Shown here: piece by piece, positions 13,986 through 19,037 of the stretch
Position numbering within the stretch: position 1 is the stretch's first letter
Layout of the letters: each line of letters begins with the position of its first letter
DNA from: Planctomycetota bacterium
GTDB lineage: Bacteria > Planctomycetota > Planctomycetia > Gemmatales > Gemmataceae
Length of the DNA stretch: 19,037 bases
Assembly: GCA_016200155.1 (NCBI GenBank)
Contig: JACQFG010000264.1
Span: forward strand, 1-19,037
Direction: 5' to 3'
Translations under genes and position numbers: made by a program
Notes under the pieces: model-generated
What the model was told of the DNA's origin: nothing
What the model saw: the letters and a program-made list of their open reading frames with translations, nothing else
Database searches by the model: none

Positions 13986-15422
13986 TCAAATCGTCCAGCG
14001 CGAGCCGCTGCGCGCGGCGCCGGATTGTTCGAGATCTTCGTCGTGATTGGCCCAGGCGGCGAGGCGGCGGACGATGTCGCCGGCTTGCTTGCTGTTGGCG
14101 GGCGGCAGGGGTTGGCCGAGTCCGATGCCCAGATCGACGCCGAGCCGGCGCTGCACGACATCGGCGCTGCCCAGGGCGATCTCACGGTTGGGCAGGCGGG
14201 CCAGGTCCTTCAGGCCGCTGACAGCGACGCTGCGCAGCAGGGTTTCCTTTTCCTGCGACAGGATCGTCTCGCAGGCGATGAGCCGAAGCGTCGCCGGCGT
14301 GCCCGGATCGAGCATTTGTTCGAGGAGTTCCTGGTCGAGCACCTGATGCACTTGCAGGACCCGGCCCAGTTCCAGGCGCAGGATCGCGGGGGTCTGCGGG
14401 TCGGCAAGCTGCTGGCGAAGCATGGCGACCAGCGCCGGGTCGGCCTGCTCGCACATCAGCCGATTGTAATGCGCTCCCAGCGTCTCGGCGGCGCGGGCGG
14501 AGATCAGGCCCTTCTCGGCACACCACGCCGTCAGGTCCTTGACTACCTCGGGCATCAGGAGCTGGCCTTCCGGCAGCAGCGGACCATCGTCCTTGAAAAG
14601 CGGATCGGACATCGTGCGCCGCATGGCAAAGCGAATCCAACCCCAGCGTTGCTCGCTTTCCCACAAGAGCGCCTCGACGGCGGCGCGGCGGACCTCGCGG
14701 CTCGGGTCGTTCAAAAACTGGGCCAGCGCCTCGATCATCATGCGGTCTTCGAGGTTGCCCAGGGCCAGCACGGCGGCGGCGCGAACGATCGGGTCCTCGG
14801 CGCGCTGGGCGATCTGCATGACGAGTTCGGCCTGGCCGGGCCGCCAGTCCTTGCGAAACTCCAGGGCCGACAGCGCCGCCACGCGCACCTCAATGCGCGG
14901 ATGCTGCAGCAAGGCCAGCGCGGGAGCGGCATCGTAGGCCAGCGTCGCCCGGAACGCCTTCACCTCGGGCAGCGCCCGGCACTGCAGGAGATCGGCGGGC
15001 CATTCTTGCCGGGCGCCGAGGCGGCTCGCCAGACCGTTGGCGCGGCGCATGACCGGCGCCCCCGATTCGATCAGCGTCTGGTAGCCGAAGACGACGATCG
15101 GAATGCCGATCAGCAAACCCTTGGACAGATGGGTGAACGAATCGTTGATGCCGTCGCCAAACCAAAGCCAGGCGACCGCAGTGAGGTAGAGCGTCACGAT
15201 GGACGGCCCGATCGGCTGGTTCCACGAGCGCGCCGAAAAGTACATGGTGGCGAAGATCACGATCTGAAACGCCAGCCCCCCCATGAGCAGCCAGGGCTTC
15301 TGGTCCCAGCTTCGAACGGTCGCTGCCAGCAGCAATGCCGTCGGCACCAGCAGCATCAGGCTGCGGCCGGCGCTATGAAACAGGGCGTCGAAAATATTGG
15401 CGAGCGAGCGGAAAGCAGCCAT
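13986..15422 (-). CDS. HEAT-repeat integral membrane protein
   Basis: 478 residues. Four transmembrane helices are visible in the first ~125 residues (LMLLVPTALLLAATV; WLLMGGLAFQIVIFATMYF; VTLYLTAVAWLWFG; LLIGIPIVVFGYQ). A soluble alpha-helical part follows with HEAT-like repeats: PRIEVRVAALSALEF, DPIVRAAAVLALGNL, DPSREVRRAAVEALLWE, and later PATLRLIACETIL. HEAT repeats normally make protein-protein contacts, so it may be a membrane scaffold; no enzymatic motif is seen. ATG 15422 gives a compact N-terminus before the first helix. Its upstream sequence TTTGAAAGTTGGCGT lacks a good ribosome site. The frame continues open to 15947 but becomes non-protein-like and antisense to the next gene. Confidence 0.78.
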   Translation of the reverse strand: MAAFRSLANIFDALFHSAGRSLMLLVPTALLLAATVRSWDQKPWLLMGGLAFQIVIFATMYFSARSWNQPIGPSIVTLYLTAVAWLWFGDGINDSFTHLSKGLLIGIPIVVFGYQTLIESGAPVMRRANGLASRLGARQEWPADLLQCRALPEVKAFRATLAYDAAPALALLQHPRIEVRVAALSALEFRKDWRPGQAELVMQIAQRAEDPIVRAAAVLALGNLEDRMMIEALAQFLNDPSREVRRAAVEALLWESEQRWGWIRFAMRRTMSDPLFKDDGPLLPEGQLLMPEVVKDLTAWCAEKGLISARAAETLGAHYNRLMCEQADPALVAMLRQQLADPQTPAILRLELGRVLQVHQVLDQELLEQMLDPGTPATLRLIACETILSQEKETLLRSVAVSGLKDLARLPNREIALGSADVVQRRLGVDLGIGLGQPLPPANSKQAGDIVRRLAAWANHDEDLEQSGAARSGSRWTI

Positions 15423-15452
15423 ACGCCAACTTTCAAAAGGAGGAGGGTTGCG

Positions 15453-15476
15453 ATGGCCGCCTGTACACGTCGGTAA
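15453..15476 (+). CDS. Possible seven-residue leader peptide
   Basis: ATG at 15453 is preceded by AGGAGGAGG at normal spacing and encodes MAACTRR before TAA at 15474. It is 166 bases before the start of the tyrosine-rich protein gene on the same strand. A strong Shine-Dalgarno in front of such a short frame could be chance, since it lies just outside the divergent HEAT-protein start. Confidence 0.15.
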   Translation: MAACTRR

Positions 15477-15594
15477 GGCTTTGCCACCTGTGCCTGAAGT
15501 ATGGGATACGCCAGCCCAAAACGCCAATCGATCGGCGAAGTTTTTCAGCGTCGCCTTGCTTTGGAGGGTAAACTTGCGAAAGGAAGACGCCGCG

Positions 15595-15614
15595 CCAGGA
15601 GCGTAAGCGCCTGG
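15595..15614. repeat. Short hairpin in the leader of the tyrosine-rich gene
   Basis: CCAGGAGC and GCGCCTGG pair in seven of eight positions around GTAA, ending 27 bases before the ATG at 15642. It leaves the AAGGAGA ribosome site free. It may be a leader structure; nothing else notable is seen in the 15477-15641 stretch. Confidence 0.3.
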
Positions 15615-15641
15615 AGTGCAACGTTTCAAGGAGAAGAAACC

Positions 15642-15968
15642 ATGGACCGAAGGATCGGCGGACTGCTCGCCGTCGCGCTCGTGACGGCCGGATTTTTCAC
15701 GACCGCGCCGGCTGCCCAGGCGCAATACTATCAGCCGTACCATCAAAGCTATCAGCTGAATCGGCTCTACTACTACCCCTACTATTACTTCCCGCACAAC
15801 TACTGGCCCGCGATGGGACCGCGCTGGCCGGAAGGCCCCGGCATGCCCTACATGCGCCCGCCGGCATACATGGCCTACCCGCCCTTCCGCGAACCGGGCT
15901 GGCGCTACGAACTCTGGCAGCCGCAGCGCTTCTATCGCGGCAACCATTTCTGGCTGGACGTGTTCTGA
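15642..15968 (+). CDS. Small exported Tyr/Pro/Trp-rich protein
   Basis: 108 residues. MDRRIGGLLAVALVTAGF is the start of a signal peptide that ends AAQAQ (cleavage after about A27). The 81-residue mature chain has 16 Tyr and 5 Trp by my count and many Pro, in runs such as LYYYPYYYFPHNYWP and PPAYMAYPPFREPGWRYELW. There are no Cys and no catalytic motif. Such composition points to a structural or surface/cell-wall protein, perhaps cross-linkable through tyrosine or adhesive; this is inference. ATG 15642 has AAGGAGA at good spacing. A 73-bp hairpin follows six bases after the stop. No homologous family is recognised. Confidence 0.75.
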   Translation: MDRRIGGLLAVALVTAGFFTTAPAAQAQYYQPYHQSYQLNRLYYYPYYYFPHNYWPAMGPRWPEGPGMPYMRPPAYMAYPPFREPGWRYELWQPQRFYRGNHFWLDVF

Positions 15969-15973
15969 TGGTC

Positions 15974-16046
15974 TTCGTTTAGCGCCCGCAGTATCACACG
16001 CGATGGCATCGCGCCGTCGCGTGTGATACTGCGGGCGCTAAACGAA
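15974..16046. repeat. 73-bp hairpin with perfect 30-bp stem, CGTTTAGCGC family
   Basis: The left arm (15974-16003) starts TTCGTTTAGCGCCCGCAGT; the right arm (16017-16046) is its exact reverse complement; the loop is 13 bases. It fills nearly the whole 79-bp gap between the convergent tyrosine-rich and PQQ-propeller genes. The outer CGTTTAGCGCYCGC and mirrored GCRGGCGCTAAACG are the same as in 4417-4454, but the inner half is different, as expected of a mobile or exchangeable palindrome family. It probably works as a bidirectional terminator. Confidence 0.85.
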
Positions 16047-16047
16047 A

Positions 16048-17255
16048 TCATTCCACGCAAAACAGGTGCTTCTCGCCGCGCAGGAAGATCTGCCCGTTCG
16101 AGATCGCCGGCGACGCCACGATCGTCTCGCCCATCTTGTTGTCGGCGAGCAATTCGAATTTCTCTCCCGCGCGCACCACCTTCACCGAGCCTTCCTTCGT
16201 CGCAATGTAGATGCTCCCGGCCCCGGCGACCGGCGATGCGTGGAACTCGTTGCCGAGCCGTTCCTTCCAGACCAGCTCTCCCGTCTTGGCGTAAAAACAG
16301 CTCACCGTATTGCGATCGCTCGGCAAATAGAGATGCTCCTGATACAAGAGCGGCGACGGCAGGAACGCGTTCGCCTTCTTGTTGGTCCAGACGACGTGCG
16401 ACTTCGTCAGATCGCCGCGGCTGCCGTCCATCTTGATCGCCATGGTACTAACGCCAGACGACGCGAACACCATGTCCCCATGACGACCGGACTGGGGATG
16501 CACTGGAAGTGCATGCCTTCGACACGCCACAGCTCATTGCCCTTCTCGGCGTCATAGCTGCGAACGAAGTTGGTGCCGAAGGTGACGATCTCGAGGCGGT
16601 CCTTGACCTTGACGGCCAGCGGACTGCTCCAGTTGACCGACGTGGGCCGATCGGCTTTCCAGCGATTGGCGCCGGTCTTGGCATCGACTCCCAGAAGATA
16701 CGATTGGCTCCAGTGATCGATCTGTACGAGGAGCAAATCGCCGACGAGAACAGGCGACGTGCCCAGGCCCCACCGATTGCGGAACGGGCCATACTCGTCG
16801 GCCAGCGAGCGAATCCATGCGGGTTTGCCGTCGAAATCGAGAGCGGCAAGTTCGCCGGTGCCGAAGAGGACGTAGACGAGCTTGCCGTCGGTGGCGGGCG
16901 TCGGCACCGCCATGCCGCCGAGCGGATAGAGGTCGGTCGTGGCGGATCCGAATAGCTTCGAATGCCAGAGCAGCTTGCCGTCGGCGCGGGCGTAGCAATA
17001 GACGTGCAGCCGATCGTTGAGCCGGCCATCGGACGCCGTCAGGAAGACGCGGTCGTCCCAGACGATTGGCTGACTGACGCCGGCGCCATCGAGCTTGACC
17101 TTCCAGCGGACGTTCTGCGTCGCCGACCAGGTCAGCGGCAGTTTCGTCTCCGCGGAGATGCCGCGGTTGTCGGGCCCTCGCCATTGCGGCCAGTTGTCGG
17201 CGTGAGCCTGCGTGACGATCGACAGGAAAGCAAATGTCGTTACAAGCCGTTTCAC
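16048..17255 (-). pseudogene. Exported PQQ-like beta-propeller protein with frameshift
   Basis: Two overlapping frames together form one exported eight-blade-type propeller of about 402 residues. The N-terminal part (17255 to about 16480) has a signal peptide MKRLVTTFAFLSIVTQAHA, then NWPQWRGPDNRGIS and blades such as LHVYCYARADGKLLWHS and YLLGVDAKTGANRWK. The C-terminal part, one base out of frame, continues GDMVFASSGVSTMAIKMDG, CFYAKTGELVWKERLG and ends RGEKHLFCVE. Restoring one C in the CCCC run at 16476-16479 joins them smoothly (SPVVMGDMVFASSG). As written, frame one ends after ~282 residues. The start is GTG 17255 with GGGAG seven bases upstream. These BamB/quinoprotein-like propellers are common exported proteins; quinone binding is not shown. 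Confidence 0.85.
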
Positions 17256-17300
17256 TTGTTATCTCCCAAGCCGCAGAATGTGGGCAGCGATTCCCGGCGG

Positions 17301-17525
17301 TCAACGTTTCTTAAGCCAACGAATCCCTTCCAATACGCCGGCAAGGATCCCATACAAAAAGAGGGCCATGCCACCGAAAAGCAAAATCACCAACAAAAGC
17401 CCATTGCCGCCTTCAGTTACATGTTGATACACCAGCGCCCAATCAAGGGACCTATCGTCAAGCAACAAGAACCCCGGAAACATCAAACACACGCCGATGG
17501 CGGTACACACGATGAATTTCGACAT
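17301..17525 (-). CDS. Small two-TM membrane protein
   Basis: 74 residues with two hydrophobic helices: FIVCTAIGVCLMFPGFLLL (about 3-22) and GLLLVILLFGGMALFLYGILAGVLEG (about 41-66), joined by a polar loop with several Asp, and ending in a basic tail RWLKKR. No family is recognised. ATG 17525 is preferred over the upstream in-frame start at 17552, because GAGG lies eight bases before it and because it begins ten bases after the stop of the upstream secreted protein, which implies co-transcription. Confidence 0.6.
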   Translation of the reverse strand: MSKFIVCTAIGVCLMFPGFLLLDDRSLDWALVYQHVTEGGNGLLLVILLFGGMALFLYGILAGVLEGIRWLKKR

Positions 17526-17535
17526 CACGGTCACC

Positions 17536-18672
17536 TCAACGAGTGAGCACATTCTTCATCGTGATACCCTTCCCCGTCGCGTCCACCACGCGCAGCATGA
17601 ACTCCCAGTTCGGCTCTGGATTCGGCGCCGCGCTCTGGCACACCTTCACCAGCACCGTGTTCTTGCCTTTCTTCAGATCGACCGCAAAACGATGCCGATC
17701 GTGGCGGACGCCGTTGCGCCATTCCTCGAAGCCGAAGACCTTGACGCCATTGACGTAGACCGTGAAGTTGTCGTCCGCAGCCCCGCGCATCTCGGCCTTC
17801 ATCGCCTTGTCGATCGTGAACTCGGTGTACGCAAACCCGACGGCGTCGTCGGCGTTGCCCAGGGCGTTCTTGTCGGCGAGGTTGACGAGCGCTTGATGCC
17901 GATCCTTCGAGGTCGGCGCCGTCTCCTTGACCTGGAAGCGCTTCCAGCGAACCTTGCCGTCCTGGCCGTCGAGTTCTTCCTTGAGATCGACTTTCTTCTC
18001 CGGCGGATAGTTAAGGTGATAACCCTTCTGTCCCTTGCCGTCGAAGGGGCCGATGACGTGCCAGTCCATGAGGAAGCCGAGGTGCTCGCCGACGGAGACC
18101 TTGACGCCATTCTTTTCGAGACCGATGGCTGCATCGCGGGCCTGCTGAATGTCACGTGATTTGTCGAACGCGAGCTGGTACCAGGGCAGATGCTTGGACG
18201 TCGTCGGCGCGAAATCCAGCAGCCAGGCGACCGCGTCGTATCGGAACTCGGGGTCGTCCGTCCAGTCGCGAATCAGCGCCTCGCGCGTGCCGGGCCGCAA
18301 TCGTTCGACGATCTCCAGGCCAAAACGGCGTGCCCGCCCTTGCTTGGTCGGGTCTTTCACGAACTTCAGGACCTTTGCCGCATCGATCGCCTTGAGATCG
18401 CGCTCGACGATGCGATCGCCCGCCAGCCGCAGCCAGTTGGCCGCGACGGTGTCCTTGGTGTTCATGCCTTCGAGCAGCGCCGGCAGCACGTCGGCTTTCG
18501 CAGCGCTGAGCCGATCCCACGCCGCCCGGCCTTCCGCCGAGCCCCGGCCTTGCTTGACGACTGTGGCGATATCGGTCTCATAGTTGACGCCGCCGGCAAA
18601 CGCCACACAGCTCACAAGAAGAACCAATACACCTTTTAAAGATATATAATTTATGTCAACAGAGACTTTCAA
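17536..18672 (-). CDS. Exported HEAT-like / beta-sandwich protein, 5' end uncertain
   Basis: Up to 378 residues. A hydrophobic segment LVLLVSCVAFAGG acts as signal peptide. Residues ~35-200 are helical and HEAT/armadillo-like (AAWDRLSAAKADVLPALLEGM, RYDAVAWLLDFAPTTSKHLPW). Residues ~215-378 are a beta-sandwich: DWHVIGPFDG, then DDNFTVYVNGVKVFGFEEWR and KKGKNTVLVKVCQS, a pattern of galactose-binding/GH2-type jelly rolls. It is probably periplasmic; function unknown. No ATG exists at the 5' end: TTG 18672 has no ribosome site, while TTG 18627 has AAAAGG four bases upstream but loses the basic n-region. The first ~20 codons lie in AT-rich DNA unlike the rest, so the true start may have been replaced. 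Confidence 0.7.
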   Translation of the reverse strand: MKVSVDINYISLKGVLVLLVSCVAFAGGVNYETDIATVVKQGRGSAEGRAAWDRLSAAKADVLPALLEGMNTKDTVAANWLRLAGDRIVERDLKAIDAAKVLKFVKDPTKQGRARRFGLEIVERLRPGTREALIRDWTDDPEFRYDAVAWLLDFAPTTSKHLPWYQLAFDKSRDIQQARDAAIGLEKNGVKVSVGEHLGFLMDWHVIGPFDGKGQKGYHLNYPPEKKVDLKEELDGQDGKVRWKRFQVKETAPTSKDRHQALVNLADKNALGNADDAVGFAYTEFTIDKAMKAEMRGAADDNFTVYVNGVKVFGFEEWRNGVRHDRHRFAVDLKKGKNTVLVKVCQSAAPNPEPNWEFMLRVVDATGKGITMKNVLTR

Positions 18673-18695
18673 ATGACAATTTAAAACACAATCTT

Positions 18696-18983
18696 ATGAA
18701 AGCAAGGGAAATTTGGCACCGAGAATTAAAGCGCGGGGGAATAAGTTTGATTTTTAACGGTCGGTCAGTTACACCTGACAGAATAACCGATCTTTGGATC
18801 AATGGGTTTTATTTTCACAATGATCCTGAAAAAATAAATGCTTTGCGTAGACTCTTGCCCCATGAAAATATGTTAGTCAAACATATTTTCTTGAACCACT
18901 TAGTTGAAGCCACACGAAATGTTTTATATGTTGCCTTTATAATTAAAGTTGCTTTTAGTGAAGGCTGCTTTAAAGACTTATAG
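18696..18983 (+). CDS. Unrecognised 95-residue protein in AT-rich DNA
   Basis: The frame encodes a plausible soluble, mostly helical protein, MKAREIWHRELKRGGISLIF...ITDLWINGFYFHNDPEKINALRRLLPHENMLVKHIFLNHLVEATRNVLYVAFII. The charged/hydrophobic alternation and absence of low-complexity runs suggest a real gene. I do not recognise its family. GC content is about 30-33% in the lines checked, half that of the neighbours, so it is likely acquired. No Shine-Dalgarno is visible before ATG 18696 (AAAACACAATCTT), so the start is uncertain. It diverges from the secreted protein gene with only 23 bases between the annotated starts. Confidence 0.5.
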   Translation: MKAREIWHRELKRGGISLIFNGRSVTPDRITDLWINGFYFHNDPEKINALRRLLPHENMLVKHIFLNHLVEATRNVLYVAFIIKVAFSEGCFKDL

Positions 18984-19000
18984 GGAAAAATGAGAGTAGG

Positions 19001-19013
19001 GTCAAGTCTTGAC
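19001..19013. repeat. GTCAAGTCTTGAC short palindrome
   Basis: GTCAAG and CTTGAC are mirrored around a single T, just downstream of the AT-rich ORF. I recall similar GGGTCAAGTCTTGAC sequences near transposase genes and in repeats of many bacterial genomes, but cannot verify this here. It may mark an element end close to the window edge. Confidence 0.3.
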
Positions 19014-19037
19014 GGTCTGTTGCCCAAATCCTCTTAA

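Noticed and set aside
13107..15476. A 789-codon open frame on the plus strand antisense to the dehydrogenase and HEAT-protein genes
   Set aside because: It is the mirror frame of high-GC minus-strand genes; its protein is Arg/Gly/Gln/His-rich with no domain, while the minus-strand frames have clear motifs.
18815..19027. Minus-strand 70-codon frame at the window end
   Set aside because: It is antisense to the better 95-residue frame, starts next to the window edge and has no ribosome site.

Overview
The window reads as a high-GC bacterial chromosome fragment, most likely from a planctomycete. This is inferred from gene style: a secreted PQQ-type propeller opening with NWPQWRGPDNRG, large secreted or membrane-anchored proteins ending in DPxDGQPxRYRR...GFRLW, a small retropepsin-like protein, HEAT-repeat membrane proteins, and many palindromic elements between genes. 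No rRNA, tRNA, CRISPR array, integrase or recognisable transposase was seen.

Layout. Positions 1-3465 lie on the minus strand: the start of a secreted protein, a TGS-type GTPase, a two-gene module (JAMM-like protein plus a 79-residue partner), a secreted protein of carboxypeptidase-regulatory/cupredoxin style, and a retropepsin-like protein. Positions 3589-6602 hold plus-strand genes: purine nucleoside phosphorylase, a CPBP intramembrane protease broken by an in-frame TAG, and a DAO-type oxidoreductase. A minus-strand FHA protein sits among them. Positions 6627-9541 (minus) hold a tandem pair of 484-residue paralogues with one N-terminal membrane anchor each. A plus-strand zinc metallopeptidase (9956-10939) follows, with ten copies of TGACTCC just before its ribosome binding site. 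Positions 11001-15422 (minus) carry two short-chain dehydrogenases, a secreted protein and a four-TM HEAT-repeat protein. The end holds a tyrosine-rich exported protein (plus), then, on the minus strand, a frameshifted PQQ propeller, a two-TM small protein and a secreted HEAT-like/beta-sandwich protein.

Most genes look like housekeeping or cell-envelope functions with no common pathway. The clearest operon-like pairs are the JAMM-like gene with its partner, the two 484-residue paralogues (5-base gap), and the secreted HEAT-like gene with the two-TM gene (10-base gap).

The most unusual content lies between genes: at least four families of perfect or near-perfect palindromes, some built as inverted pairs (REPIN-like), one apparently chimeric, and two related ones bracketing a single dehydrogenase gene. 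The last ~420 bases switch abruptly from about 62% to about 30-35% GC inside the 5' end of a gene. This marks either acquired DNA or an assembly join, and it carries an unrecognised 95-residue ORF. Two otherwise intact genes carry one lesion each (an amber codon and a missing base in a homopolymer), so sequencing error has to be excluded before calling them pseudogenes.
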